Origin: Synechococcus sp. PCC 7335
Lineage (GTDB): Bacteria; Cyanobacteriota; Cyanobacteriia; Phormidesmidales; Phormidesmidaceae
NCBI RefSeq assembly: GCF_000155595.1
Contig: NZ_DS989904.1
Span: 3,924,786-3,988,785, forward strand
DNA: 64,000 nt
Reading direction: 5' to 3'
Shown here: piece after piece, positions 17,224 through 26,456 of the stretch
How the letters are laid out: each line of letters starts with the position of its first letter
Numbering within the stretch: the first letter of the stretch is position 1
The notes under the pieces: generated by a model
The model's database searches: none
What the model was told of the DNA's origin: nothing
The model's input: the letters and a program-made list of their open reading frames with translations, nothing else
Position numbers and translations under genes: made by a program

Positions 17224-17251
17224 TGATTGACCAATCAATTGATTACAATCA
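17224..17251. promoter_or_regulatory. Nested palindrome between divergent genes
   Basis: The perfect 12-bp palindrome AATCAATTGATT (17233-17244) is framed by TGATTG (17224-17229) and CAATCA (17246-17251), so the region carries repeated TGATT half-sites in both orientations. It lies in the 149-bp space between the divergent DsbA-like and aldo/keto reductase genes, where a shared operator would be expected. The bound protein is unknown. Confidence 0.4.
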
Positions 17252-17285
17252 AAACTGACTAAACTCTTTCTCTGCGCTTTCTCGA

Positions 17286-18467
17286 ATGCTCTATCGCCGC
17301 TTTGGCCGTACCGAACTACAAATGCCGGTTTTCTCCTGTGGCGGCATGCGATATCAACACTCCTGGCAGGACCTACCACCGGATACTATCCCTCAGAAAA
17401 ATCAAGAAAATCTAGAGGCAACTATCCGCCGAGCGCTCTCACTGGGAATCAATCATATTGAGACAGCTAGGGGCTATGGCACCTCGGAAATTCAGTTAGG
17501 TAAGGTGCTACCAACCTTCGAGCGTAGTAAACTGATTGTTCAATCGAAAGTCTCACCCCGAGCCAATCCCACTGAATTCTCCCGAACCGTTGAGCTTTCG
17601 CTTTCTAATTTGAATCTAGACTACCTAGACTTGCTAGGTTTTCATGGAGTTAACAACGCTGAGACGTTGGATTACAGCATTCGACCCGGCGGCTGTATGG
17701 ACGCCGCTAGGAAGCTAAAAGCACAGGGCAAAGTTCGTCATATTGGGTTTTCTACTCACGGCCCAACCCAAGTCATTGTCGATGCTATTGAAAGCGATCT
17801 GTTTGACTATGTAAACATTCACTGGTACTACATTTTTCAAGACAACTGGCGCGCGATTGAAGCTGCAGCGCGGCGAGATATGGGTGTCTTTATTATCAGT
17901 CCTTCTAATAAAGGCGGAAACCTATATAGTCCACCGCCCAGACTAGTAGAGCTGTGCAAGCCACTCAGTCCGATGGTGTTCAACGATCTGTTTTGCCTCA
18001 GCCATCCGCAGGTGCATACGCTAAGTTTGGGTGCTGCTTGTCCGTCTGACTTCGATGAGCATATGAAAGTGCTGCCCCTGCTCGATCAGGCAGATGAACT
18101 GCTGGCGCCTATTCTAGAACGCTTGGAAAAGCGGGCGATCGCCACCCTAGGAGAACATTGGTATCACACGTGGCAAGAAGGTCTCCCCGACTTGCAATCA
18201 ACCCCAGGACAGATCAATATTGCGATCGCCCTTTGGCTCGGTAATCTGGTTGAAGCCTTCGATATGGTTGAATACGCCCAGTCTCGCTACAACCTACTTG
18301 GCGGTGCTAGCCATTGGTTTCCTGGGAACAAAGCCGACAACCTCAGCCAATTCGACCTCACGGATAGCCTCAAAAACAGTCCTCATTCCCAGACCATTCC
18401 TGACCGTCTTGCCAGAATTCATGAAAAGATTGGTGGCGAAGATGTCAAAAGGCTATCCCAACAGTGA
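17286..18467 (+). CDS. Aldo/keto reductase family oxidoreductase
   Basis: The product is 393 residues and belongs to the COG1453-like branch with an extended C-terminus. The TIM-barrel start MLYRRFGRTELQMPVFSCGG and the active-site tetrad are visible: Glu59 in IETARGYG (where most aldo/keto reductases have Asp), Tyr64, Lys88 (QSKVS) and His120 (LLGFHGVN). The region from about 260 is helical and lacks the CxxCxxC cluster of some relatives. It presumably reduces carbonyls with NADPH; the substrate is unknown. It is a single gene divergent from the DsbA-like gene. Confidence 0.82.
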   Translation: MLYRRFGRTELQMPVFSCGGMRYQHSWQDLPPDTIPQKNQENLEATIRRALSLGINHIETARGYGTSEIQLGKVLPTFERSKLIVQSKVSPRANPTEFSRTVELSLSNLNLDYLDLLGFHGVNNAETLDYSIRPGGCMDAARKLKAQGKVRHIGFSTHGPTQVIVDAIESDLFDYVNIHWYYIFQDNWRAIEAAARRDMGVFIISPSNKGGNLYSPPPRLVELCKPLSPMVFNDLFCLSHPQVHTLSLGAACPSDFDEHMKVLPLLDQADELLAPILERLEKRAIATLGEHWYHTWQEGLPDLQSTPGQINIAIALWLGNLVEAFDMVEYAQSRYNLLGGASHWFPGNKADNLSQFDLTDSLKNSPHSQTIPDRLARIHEKIGGEDVKRLSQQ

Positions 18468-18593
18468 TGCTTGCAAACACGTAACGATGAAATACGAACG
18501 ATAAATTTAGACAGACATACTAGATAACCCACTCATCTGTAACGCCTGCCTCCTCGCTTCGTTATTCAGATTTCATCACTCATACCTCTTTTT

Positions 18594-19415
18594 ATGGTTG
18601 CTCACGCTGCAAAATTTCAGGGACAATCCGCGCTTCTATCTATTGAACTGCTGAGCTACTATCGCCAGATCAGCGCTTCGCCACTCACCGTCGTTGATGT
18701 CGAGACGACCGGAGCCCTTGGACACAATGCCCGCGTCATCGAAGTTTCTGTTCTTCACGCCAGCCTTGCCGATGGACTAGAACATCAAGAAAGCTATTTA
18801 ATTAACCCCCAAGTCAAAATCCCCGAATATATTACCAGGATCACCGGCATTACCCCTGAAATGGTCTACTCCTCGCCGCCACCCGAGGAGATCTGGCCCA
18901 AATGTCAACCTTTGCTAGAAGGCGATCGCGTGTTTACCGCTCACAACCTTGATTTTGACTATTCCTTTTTGCGCACCGAATACAAACGACTTGGCATCCG
19001 TTTTTACAAGCCTCCGCTCCAAAAACTCTGTACCGTTATCCTCTCTAGAATGCTGCTTGCCGATCTGCCCTCTCGCAGTCTGCCAAACCTAATCAAGCAC
19101 TTCAACTTTGATATCGACACTTCTCACCGCGCTGAAGCTGACACCAAAGCCTGTTGGCTACTCGCTAAAACTCTACTCACCCAAATTCAGAACGAAGACG
19201 ATGAGACCCTACTTAAACGCTTTGGTCAGCAGTGGATACGCCTACAAGATGCCGCCAAGATATTGAACTGTCGAAAAGAAGACGCTCAGCAAAAGCTAGA
19301 GACCGCTAACGTAGAAACTCGTCTATCGTTCAAGCGAAAGCTACCTATGTATCGACGCTGCGGCGTGGAGCAGTTCTACTACGCCCAACAGGGACAGCAG
19401 ATGTCCTTGTTATGA
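18594..19415 (+). CDS. DEDDh 3'-5' exonuclease (DnaQ/PolC epsilon-like)
   Basis: The product is 273 residues. Exo I is VVDVETTG with Asp35 and Glu37; Exo II is AHNLDFDYSFL; Exo III is SHRAEADTKACWLL with the catalytic His and Asp. GITPEMV is also typical of the epsilon family. A C-terminal extension of about 70 residues (RLQDAAKILNCRKEDAQQKL onward) looks like a small helix-turn-helix-type domain and is unusual for plain DnaQ. It is likely a proofreading or repair exonuclease acting alone rather than the replicative epsilon subunit. Confidence 0.85.
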   Translation: MVAHAAKFQGQSALLSIELLSYYRQISASPLTVVDVETTGALGHNARVIEVSVLHASLADGLEHQESYLINPQVKIPEYITRITGITPEMVYSSPPPEEIWPKCQPLLEGDRVFTAHNLDFDYSFLRTEYKRLGIRFYKPPLQKLCTVILSRMLLADLPSRSLPNLIKHFNFDIDTSHRAEADTKACWLLAKTLLTQIQNEDDETLLKRFGQQWIRLQDAAKILNCRKEDAQQKLETANVETRLSFKRKLPMYRRCGVEQFYYAQQGQQMSLL

Positions 19416-19531
19416 AATCAACTTTTCCCTGTTCCCTGATAGTTTGTTACGACTGCCTCTCTCAGGGGAGATAGAAACGCTTCGGTTCTGGCGCTATGCT
19501 AAGTCAAGTAAAGTTGTCGTGGTCGTTGATT

Positions 19532-19651
19532 ATGTCTGAGAAAGATAGCAAAAATTACTCTTGGAAAGGTAGCTGGGACGCAGGAACTGCGCTTATGGTT
19601 CTAGTTGGTGTCTTGACTGTTGTGCTATTCGTCGCAGGCTTTTCCTACTAG
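19532..19651 (+). CDS. Possible small single-pass membrane protein
   Basis: The frame encodes 39 residues: a soluble N-terminus (MSEKDSKNYSWKGSWDAG) and one helix (TALMVLVGVLTVVLFVAGF) ending at SY. Composition and the polar-then-helix design resemble cyanobacterial mini membrane proteins of thylakoid complexes. There is no strong ribosome site. It sits 42 bp before the DUF427 gene. I do not recognise a named family. Confidence 0.45.
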   Translation: MSEKDSKNYSWKGSWDAGTALMVLVGVLTVVLFVAGFSY

Positions 19652-19693
19652 GCTACCGCTAAAGATCTGCTACGAAGGTCTCGAACGAATCTC

Positions 19694-20188
19694 ATGCACC
19701 CTGAACCTATCACTCCTAAACCTGGTCAAGAATCCGTATGGGACTATCCTCGGCCACCCAGGATTGAGGACGTGTTCAAACACATTAGAATTATCTTCAA
19801 CGGCAAGCTAATCGCCGATACTCACCGTGCCAAAAGGATTCTAGAGACTAGTCATCCCCCTAACTACTACATCTCGTTCGCCGACATCGAGATGATGTAC
19901 CTAACGCCAAGCTCACATTCTACCTACTGCGAGTGGAAGGGACAGGCCAGTTACTACACGGTGCAGATTGGCCATCGGCAGGCCAAAAATGCCGCTTGGT
20001 ACTACCCCAACATTTCTCCTGAGTATGAAGAGCTGAGCCAATACGTGGGATTTTATCCCAGACCGATGGATGCTTGCTATGTAGATGATGAGAAAGTGAA
20101 GCCTCAGGCTGGCAACTTTTATGCGGGATGGATCACCAGTGATATCGTCGGACCATTCAAAGGTGACGCTGGCACCTGGGGTTGGTAG
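19694..20188 (+). CDS. DUF427 domain protein
   Basis: The product is 164 residues. The DUF427 fold is shown by RIIFNGKLIADTHRAKRILE, YYISFADIEMMYL, CEWKGQASYYTVQIGHRQ and AWYYPNISPEYEELSQYVGF, followed by YVDDEKVKPQAGNFYAGWIT. The family is cytosolic and of unknown biochemical function, with a conserved Cys-Glu-Trp motif. It is a full-length single-domain form. The next gene is convergent 138 bp away. Confidence 0.87.
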   Translation: MHPEPITPKPGQESVWDYPRPPRIEDVFKHIRIIFNGKLIADTHRAKRILETSHPPNYYISFADIEMMYLTPSSHSTYCEWKGQASYYTVQIGHRQAKNAAWYYPNISPEYEELSQYVGFYPRPMDACYVDDEKVKPQAGNFYAGWITSDIVGPFKGDAGTWGW

Positions 20189-20326
20189 GCCGTACACCGC
20201 TAACAATAAAAGCAGAAGTTAGAAGGCTAAGCGTTCTACTAGAAAGCCTTTAGGCCAACTGATCTTAGGACTGCCTAATTGGTCTAGCGACTATTTAAGC
20301 AAGAAGTTTAGCTCAGCTAACTGCGA

Positions 20327-20836
20327 TTACTTAGCCTGTTTTTTGCTAGTGGCTCGGGCTAAACCTAAGCTAGCTGCGGCGATCGCTAGGCCACCTGCTA
20401 TAGCGAATGGCGAACTCGCATAATGCACATCGCTATTCCCTACCTGTTCTAGGCCATTTTGCGCCATCAGATCGAGATCAATTCCTGTTTCAGTTACAGG
20501 CACAGTCAAGATATCTTGATGACCTTCGCGCTTAATGTTCACTTCCCAATCGCCGCTGATTGACTGATCGGGAACGAAGGTAAAGCGCCCCTGACTGTCA
20601 GTCTTGCCTACGGTGCGGATGCGGTAGGGTTGATTAGGGGAAGTGACGGTAACTTTGGCACCTTTTAGTGGCTGACCATTACTGAAAGTGGTACGTAGCT
20701 GGATGCGGTCACCCGATTGAGAATCAAGGATATAGTTGGTTTGAACCTGATGTGCCATTGCTTTGGTAGGCGCGATCGCCATCCCTAAAACGGCCACGAG
20801 CATCAAAAACTTGCTGCGAGAAAAGATTTGTTTCAT
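20327..20836 (-). CDS. Periplasmic Ig-like protein resembling nickel/cobalt ECF accessory subunits
   Basis: The product is 169 residues. The signal peptide (LMLVAVLGMAIAPTKAMA) is followed directly by His-Gln-Val, so the mature protein may begin with a metal-liganding His as in NikM/NikK-type proteins. A carboxypeptidase-regulatory-like beta domain follows (LKGAKVTVTSPNQPYRIRTV, TDSQGRFTFVPDQSISGDWE, DILTVPVTE), then one C-terminal helix (FAIAGGLAIAAASLGLA) with basic residues. It would be an anchored periplasmic protein. No transporter genes are adjacent, so metal transport is a weak inference. Confidence 0.65.
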   Translation of the reverse strand: MKQIFSRSKFLMLVAVLGMAIAPTKAMAHQVQTNYILDSQSGDRIQLRTTFSNGQPLKGAKVTVTSPNQPYRIRTVGKTDSQGRFTFVPDQSISGDWEVNIKREGHQDILTVPVTETGIDLDLMAQNGLEQVGNSDVHYASSPFAIAGGLAIAAASLGLARATSKKQAK

Positions 20837-21064
20837 CGAATCACGTTGCTATCAGGACAGGGCAAAACAATCAGGAATAGAGGGTCGTTCTAACGACTCT
20901 GTCCAACGACTCTATTATTCAACTCTAACCTGTTTAATCTCAGTTAGTATTAACTAGGCATACCCAGCTTGCTTAATATTATCTACCCATCATACGTATA
21001 GCGTCACAAATCAGCAGAGATTAGACATTCAGTAGCTTAGTTTTCGCCTATCTAATTCTTTCCT

Positions 21065-21132
21065 ACTTAATTCTTTAGGCCACTTCATTCCTTGGGCTAC
21101 TTCATTTTTTGGGCCATTTCATTCCTTAGGCA
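21065..21132. repeat. Four 17-bp tandem repeats over the 3' end of a small gene
   Basis: Units at 21065-21081, 21082-21098, 21099-21115 and 21116-21132 follow the pattern ACTTCATTCYTTRGGCC with 2-4 differences each. The fourth unit contains the TGA stop of the minus-strand gene 21119-21391. Read on that strand, each unit would give about PKE-stop. The array looks like a slipped amplification of the gene end. Confidence 0.8.
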
Positions 21133-21391
21133 AGTCAGTAAGGTTTTTGGCGTCCCACTTTAGCACCGAGGACTGTATCCCTTCTAGCTGCTTACGCTTG
21201 GAGTCCGCTTCAAACCAGGCGATAATCTGCTGATTGTCTAGCGCTTCTACTGTCGTGCCTAAGTCTTTGGCAATGTAGACAAGCAGCTTGCCAGTAGAAA
21301 GGGTGAGGCGGGTGAGAAACTTCTCAGGTGTCGTTAGTAAGGCTGCGTCTACGGCAGCGGATTCTTCTTCAGTGAGAAACTGTAAAGACAT
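21119..21391 (-). CDS. Conserved hypothetical protein downstream of sufR
   Basis: The product is 90 residues, soluble and predicted helical. It starts MSLQFLTEEESAAVDAALLT and includes FLTRLTLSTGKLLVYIAKDL. I recognise no domain. It begins 25 bp after the sufR stop in the same direction, so it is probably co-transcribed with sufR and may be regulated with iron-sulfur assembly. The 3' end lies in a 17-bp tandem repeat, so the C-terminus may vary between strains. Confidence 0.65.
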   Translation of the reverse strand: MSLQFLTEEESAAVDAALLTTPEKFLTRLTLSTGKLLVYIAKDLGTTVEALDNQQIIAWFEADSKRKQLEGIQSSVLKWDAKNLTDLPKE

Positions 21392-21416
21392 GGAGCGATC
21401 ACGATAGAAAGAGGAT

Positions 21417-22133
21417 TTAGGAACTAACTCTCATTTTGACCAGATAGCCACACTGATGTTCACCATCAACTAGCCAATGAGTGCGCTCTACAGAGCAATC
21501 GGGTAAGGCCAGAGCAAACATCGCTAGCTCGTGACCACATACCGTCGGATAGGATTCGGCAATGTGGGCGATCGCGCAATTATACTCTGTGATTACAAAG
21601 GCTAAATCATCCGTAGAATCATCCGCTGGATAGCATTCTGCCATATATCCTTCGGCCTGACGCAGCTTCACCAGCGTCTGCATTCGTTCATTAAGTGGAG
21701 CATCGCCTAGCTGCTTTCTATACTCTGCCGCCTTCTGCTGCCACTGATGTCTTAGCAGCTTGCTGACATGCTCAGGCCCTAGCGTATCCGCCACCGTATC
21801 TAACAGCGACAGCGCAAACTGATCGTACTGATCGGGAAACTGCTCTCGCCCCTTGCGGCTAAGCTTATAGACGTGATTCGGCCGTCCTATGCCTGCTTGG
21901 CTAGTTTGGTGTTCTATGAGCCCGTCAGTCTCTAAATTCTTTAGATGGCGACGGATACCTTGAGGGGTGATATCTAAATGACGGGCGATCGCGCCTGCTG
22001 TCGCTGTCCCTCGCTTCAATAGAAAGCGCAAAATATCCTCTCGCATAGAAGAAGATCCTCCCGTAGAGACCCTAGAAGCAGTCACCTTAGTAGAAGGTTG
22101 AGAAGTCGATTGAGAAGTTACTTTCTGGCGCAC
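21417..22133 (-). CDS. sufR: SufR, iron-sulfur-sensing repressor of the suf operon
   Basis: The product is 238 residues from GTG 22133, with GAAGGGA 6 nt upstream. The N-terminal winged helix is LRFLLKRGTATAGAIARHL. The C-terminal half has four cysteines spaced exactly C-x12-C-x13-C-x14-C (ITEYNC to HQCGYL), the SufR [4Fe-4S] signature. SufR represses suf genes when its cluster is present and releases them under iron or oxidative stress. It is divergent from ftrC-sufBCDS, with the expected operator between. The first 29 residues are Ser/Thr-rich and may not be conserved; an internal ATG at codon 30 is an alternative start. Confidence 0.95.
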   Translation of the reverse strand: MRQKVTSQSTSQPSTKVTASRVSTGGSSSMREDILRFLLKRGTATAGAIARHLDITPQGIRRHLKNLETDGLIEHQTSQAGIGRPNHVYKLSRKGREQFPDQYDQFALSLLDTVADTLGPEHVSKLLRHQWQQKAAEYRKQLGDAPLNERMQTLVKLRQAEGYMAECYPADDSTDDLAFVITEYNCAIAHIAESYPTVCGHELAMFALALPDCSVERTHWLVDGEHQCGYLVKMRVSS

Positions 22134-22258
22134 AAGTTTCCCTTCAAATCCCTACAGCAAACCGGACAGCAAGTCGAGCACTAAGTTAATAATACTTTAG
22201 AAACACTTTTGTTGCTAAAACCTGTCCTATTACAGTAACCTTTATTTAATTAGTTAAA

Positions 22259-22272
22259 CAACACGCATGTTG
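22259..22272. promoter_or_regulatory. SufR operator CAAC-N6-GTTG
   Basis: CAAC ACGCAT GTTG at 22259-22272 is the inverted repeat reported as the SufR binding site in cyanobacteria. It lies in the intergenic region between sufR and ftrC, 126 bp from the sufR start and 98 bp before the ftrC start, placed to control both directions. Confidence 0.8.
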
Positions 22273-22370
22273 CTTTAGTTATCAAAGCTTAGCACCCGCT
22301 TACCCAGATTTGGCTCTAGTAAGCCATTCGTAAACCTTAGGAACATAGAGAGAGAGGCAACATAGGCACG

Positions 22371-22727
22371 ATGAGTACCCCCAACACCACGCAAGGTTCT
22401 GATAAAAGTCTTGAAATTATGCGGAATTTTGCTCAAAGCTATGCCAAACGTACCGGCACGTATTTTTGCCAAGATCTAGGGGTCACTGCGGTTGTACTAG
22501 AAGGGCTAGCTAAGCATAAGGATGATTTAGGTGCGCCGCTATGCCCCTGCCGCCATTACGAAGATAAAGAAGCCGAGGTCAAAGCAACCTATTGGAACTG
22601 TCCTTGTGTGCCTATGCAAGAGCGTCAGGAATGTCACTGCATGCTTTTTCTGACTGAAGATAACCCTTTCTCGGGGACGGAAAGAGAAATTACTTTTGAA
22701 CAGATTCGTGAAGTGACTGATAAGTAG
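22371..22727 (+). CDS. ftrC: Ferredoxin-thioredoxin reductase catalytic chain
   Basis: The product is 118 residues. All cluster and redox cysteines are present: CPCRHYEDKEAE, then CPCVPMQERQECHC, plus the upstream Cys in TGTYFCQDLG. It binds a [4Fe-4S] cluster next to a redox-active disulfide and transfers electrons from photosystem I-reduced ferredoxin to thioredoxin, together with the variable chain FtrV (not in this window). Its position as first gene of the suf cluster, 63 bp before sufB and behind the SufR operator, suggests control by iron-sulfur status. Confidence 0.95.
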   Translation: MSTPNTTQGSDKSLEIMRNFAQSYAKRTGTYFCQDLGVTAVVLEGLAKHKDDLGAPLCPCRHYEDKEAEVKATYWNCPCVPMQERQECHCMLFLTEDNPFSGTEREITFEQIREVTDK

Positions 22728-22790
22728 ATCATTTCTTCTAGCCTCACCTTTTGAAACCTACACCACCCTTAGACAGGTCTGTTAATCTCC

Positions 22791-24230
22791 ATGAGTTCTA
22801 GCGTTCAGTCTGTAGTTAGTCAGCCATACAAGTACGGTTTTGTCACTGATATTGAATCCGATAGTCTTCCGCGCGGTCTCAGTGAAGATGTCGTTCGCGC
22901 CATCTCCGCTAAGAAAGAGGAACCGCAGTTTATGCTCGACTTTCGCCTCAAGGCGTATCGTCGTTGGCTAGAGCTTGAGGAGCCGACATGGCCGAATGTC
23001 AAATATCCGCCAATCGACTACAACGAAATTGTTTATTACTCAGCGCCAAAACAGTCTGAGAAGAAGCTAGGTAGTCTGGATGAAGTTGATCCAGCTCTGC
23101 TAGATACTTTTGATAAGTTAGGGATTTCTATCAATGAGCAAAAGCGCTTAGCCAATGTCGCAGTAGACGTGGTTTTTGACAGTGTCTCGATTGCCACTAC
23201 CTTCAAAAAGGATCTAGCAAAGCATGGCGTTATCTTTTGTTCTATTTCAGAAGCGGTCAAAGAACATCCAGAGCTAGTTAAAGAGTATCTAGGCACGGTT
23301 GTTCCGGTTGGAGATAACTACTTCACGGCGCTGAACTCAGCCGTATTTTCTGACGGGTCATTCGTCTACATTCCAAAGGGCGTTAAGTGTCCGATGGATC
23401 TTTCTACCTACTTTCGAATTAATAATGGCGATTCTGGACAGTTTGAACGGACGCTGATTGTAGCGGAAGAGAGTAGCTCTGTGACTTATCTAGAAGGCTG
23501 CACTGCACCTATGTACGACAGCAATCAGCTTCACGCGGCTGTTGTCGAACTCGTTGCTTTAGACAGCGCTGAGATTAAGTACTCCACAGTTCAAAACTGG
23601 TTTGCTGGCGACGAAAATGGCAAAGGCGGAATCTACAACTTCGTGACTAAGCGCGGACTATGTAAGGGTGATAACTCCAAAATTTCTTGGACTCAGGTAG
23701 AGACTGGCTCTGCGATTACTTGGAAATACCCTAGCTGCGTCCTAGCAGGTGACAACTCAGTCGGTGAGTTTTATTCAGTTGCACTGACTAACAACTACCA
23801 GCAGGCAGACACTGGCACCAAAATGGTTCATGTGGGCAAAAACACTCGCAGCACTATCATCTCTAAGGGGATCTCTGCGGGTAAATCAAAAAACAGCTAT
23901 CGCGGCTTGGTTAAAGTCAATCCGAAGGCAGAAGGAGCACGGAACTACTCCCAGTGTGATTCTATGCTGCTAGGTGATGCCTCAAACGCTAATACATTCC
24001 CTTATATCCAGGTGCAAAACAGCTCTGCTCAAGTAGAGCACGAAGCCTCTACCTCGAAGATTGGGGAAGATCAGCTCTTTTACTTTGCACAGCGTGGCAT
24101 CTCGCCTGAAGATGCCGTCTCGATGATTATCAGTGGCTTCTGTCGTGATGTCTTTAATGAGCTGCCTATGGAGTTCGCCGCTGAAGCTGATAAGCTCCTT
24201 AGCCTCAAACTAGAAAATTCGGTCGGCTAA
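22791..24230 (+). CDS. sufB: Fe-S cluster assembly protein SufB
   Basis: The product is 479 residues, full length. Family hallmarks are [38 protein letters not shown], and the C-terminal [20 protein letters not shown]. SufB is the scaffold of the SufBC2D complex on which clusters are built using sulfur delivered by SufS. Operon order sufB-sufC-sufD-sufS, with gaps of 24, -4 and 31 bp, is the usual cyanobacterial one. Confidence 0.97.
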   Translation: MSSSVQSVVSQPYKYGFVTDIESDSLPRGLSEDVVRAISAKKEEPQFMLDFRLKAYRRWLELEEPTWPNVKYPPIDYNEIVYYSAPKQSEKKLGSLDEVDPALLDTFDKLGISINEQKRLANVAVDVVFDSVSIATTFKKDLAKHGVIFCSISEAVKEHPELVKEYLGTVVPVGDNYFTALNSAVFSDGSFVYIPKGVKCPMDLSTYFRINNGDSGQFERTLIVAEESSSVTYLEGCTAPMYDSNQLHAAVVELVALDSAEIKYSTVQNWFAGDENGKGGIYNFVTKRGLCKGDNSKISWTQVETGSAITWKYPSCVLAGDNSVGEFYSVALTNNYQQADTGTKMVHVGKNTRSTIISKGISAGKSKNSYRGLVKVNPKAEGARNYSQCDSMLLGDASNANTFPYIQVQNSSAQVEHEASTSKIGEDQLFYFAQRGISPEDAVSMIISGFCRDVFNELPMEFAAEADKLLSLKLENSVG

Positions 24231-24254
24231 GTCGGCCCTAGAAGAAATATACAG

Positions 24255-25040
24255 ATGATCAACGAAACTGCTAAAACTATTCTTTCTGTTCGCGATCTTC
24301 ATGCCAGCGTCGACGGCACAGAAATTCTTAAAGGCGTCAACTTCGAGGTAAAGGCCGGAGAAGTCCACGCCATCATGGGCCTCAACGGGTCTGGCAAAAG
24401 CACTTTTTCGAAGGTATTGGCTGGCCACCCAGACTATGAAATCACCGCTGGAGAAGTCATTTTCCAGGGCATGAACTTGCTGGAGCTAGAGCCTCATGAA
24501 CGGGCGAACTCAGGTGTGTTTCTTGCATTTCAGTACCCGCTAGAAATTCCTGGCGTCAGTAATCGCGACTTCTTGAGAGTTGCCTACAATTCTCATCGTA
24601 AAGCCAACGGCGAAGAAGAGATTGATGTCTTTGACTTTGATGATTTAGTTGAAGAACGCTCCGATGTTGTAAAAATGGACGTTAGCTTCTTGGATCGCAG
24701 TGTCAATGAGGGATTTTCGGGCGGTGAGAAGAAGCGCAATGAGATTTTGCAGATGGCACTGCTAGAGCCGACGCTAGCAATTCTAGATGAGACGGATTCC
24801 GGCCTAGATATTGACGCGCTCAAGATTGTTTCTAACGGCGTCAATCAGCTCAGTACACCTGAGAATGCGTCTATTTTGATCACGCACTATCAGCGGCTGC
24901 TCAACTACATCGTGCCAGACTACGTACATGTGATGGCACAAGGGCGAATCGTGAAGACTGGTGGTAAGGAACTGGCTCAAGAGCTTGAGTCTCGTGGCTA
25001 TGATTGGATTGTGGCTGAGGAGGCAGTAGCCCAGTCATGA
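24255..25040 (+). CDS. sufC: Fe-S assembly ATPase SufC
   Basis: The product is 261 residues. It is an ABC ATPase without membrane domain: Walker [10 protein letters not shown], signature [14 protein letters not shown], Walker [13 protein letters not shown], and the switch His in [10 protein letters not shown]. It powers conformational change of the SufB-SufD pair in cluster assembly. Its last four bases overlap the sufD start (ATGA), giving translational coupling. Confidence 0.97.
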   Translation: MINETAKTILSVRDLHASVDGTEILKGVNFEVKAGEVHAIMGLNGSGKSTFSKVLAGHPDYEITAGEVIFQGMNLLELEPHERANSGVFLAFQYPLEIPGVSNRDFLRVAYNSHRKANGEEEIDVFDFDDLVEERSDVVKMDVSFLDRSVNEGFSGGEKKRNEILQMALLEPTLAILDETDSGLDIDALKIVSNGVNQLSTPENASILITHYQRLLNYIVPDYVHVMAQGRIVKTGGKELAQELESRGYDWIVAEEAVAQS

Positions 25041-26425
25041 CAAACACTGTAAGTTCAGCATCGAATTCTGCTGCTAAGGTCAACCGTGAGACCTATCTTA
25101 AGCATCTCCTAACTCAAGCCGCGGCAGCAGCGGACGAGTCGCCCTTAGGCCTAAAGGCTTTGCGTGATCAGGCGATCGCCTTGGTTAACGAACGCTCTTT
25201 CCCTTCTGGCAAAGACGAAGAATGGCGCTTCACCGATCTTTCTAAGATGCTAGATCAGCCGTTCCAAAGATCGCAGCCAGTGTATTCCCAGGCTGACGAC
25301 TGGAATGCTCACCTGAAGCTACTATCAGACGGCACTTGTCTGACTACCATCAACGGTCATTACGATTCATCCCTTTCTAGGGAAGTAGATCAGAGTACAG
25401 ATAAAGCGATTGTCGGACCGCTCTCCGAGCTATTGAAAAATTCCGACTATGCTGAAAAGCTAGGGCCCATCCTAAAAGATAAGCTGGCTCAGATAAAGGG
25501 GGGGAGCGAAGTTTTTACAGCGCTAAACACCGTTGGGTTTGCGGATGTGATGGTGGTCTGGGTGCAGGCTGACCAAGTAGTCGATGCGCCTATCTATATT
25601 GCCCGAGGCTCGCAAGGTGGGTTTATTTCGCATGTGCGATCGCTCGTCATTGCCGAAAGGCACGCTAAATTTACCCTAGTCGAATCTTTCTTTGGTCCAG
25701 CCGAGGCTACAAACGCTCAATGTAGTGTTGGCCAAGACGAGCCAACTGAGACTTGCTGTAACAATAGCGTTACCGAGATCTGGCTAGCAGAAGGTGCCCA
25801 GGTCAATCACATTCGAGTACAAGACGAAAGCGCCAATACCTTCCACTTGGCAAAGACCGCGGTGGATCAAGCAGCAAACAGCCAGTACCAATGTACAGCG
25901 GTTGATTTGGGTGCAAAGCTATCACGTCATCACGTAGAGGTTTATCAGTCTGGGGCACAGACAGATACCAAGCTGTATGGTTTGAGTGCATTAGGCGATC
26001 GCCAGCTAGCGGATACCCATAGTCTGCTGGCCCTTACCTACCCCTACGGTAGTGCTACCCAGATTCAAAAAAATATTGTAGACGACCAGTCTCACTGTGT
26101 CTTTAACGGTAAAGTCTATGTTTCAAAAGAGGCCCAGTTGACTGACGCTTCGCAGCTCAACCGCAACCTCATGCTTTCAACTAAAGCGCGAGTAGATACT
26201 AAGCCCGAGCTAGACATTATCGCTGATAATGTCAAATGCGCCCATGGTGCTACTGTCAGTCAGCTTCAGTCCGATGAAGTCTTTTATCTTCAAAGCCGAG
26301 GTATCAGCGCTGAACAAGCGCAGCGCCTATTGCTTTATGGCTTTGGGATGGAAATTGTTGAAAAGGTTTCTGTTCCTTCGCTTAAAGAGGCTTTGAGTGT
26401 ACGCCTAAGAGATTGGGCGAGCTAG
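25037..26425 (+). CDS. sufD: Fe-S cluster assembly protein SufD
   Basis: The product is 462 residues, a SufB paralogue. N-terminal helices ([18 protein letters not shown]) precede the right-handed beta-helix core; the C-terminal motif [20 protein letters not shown] and [17 protein letters not shown] are typical. It contributes the His of the SufB-SufD interface where clusters form and aids iron acquisition. ATG 25037 overlaps the sufC stop. Confidence 0.96.
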   Translation: MTNTVSSASNSAAKVNRETYLKHLLTQAAAAADESPLGLKALRDQAIALVNERSFPSGKDEEWRFTDLSKMLDQPFQRSQPVYSQADDWNAHLKLLSDGTCLTTINGHYDSSLSREVDQSTDKAIVGPLSELLKNSDYAEKLGPILKDKLAQIKGGSEVFTALNTVGFADVMVVWVQADQVVDAPIYIARGSQGGFISHVRSLVIAERHAKFTLVESFFGPAEATNAQCSVGQDEPTETCCNNSVTEIWLAEGAQVNHIRVQDESANTFHLAKTAVDQAANSQYQCTAVDLGAKLSRHHVEVYQSGAQTDTKLYGLSALGDRQLADTHSLLALTYPYGSATQIQKNIVDDQSHCVFNGKVYVSKEAQLTDASQLNRNLMLSTKARVDTKPELDIIADNVKCAHGATVSQLQSDEVFYLQSRGISAEQAQRLLLYGFGMEIVEKVSVPSLKEALSVRLRDWAS

Positions 26426-26456
26426 CTGAGCACTCACTACTAACTATCTTTGCCCT

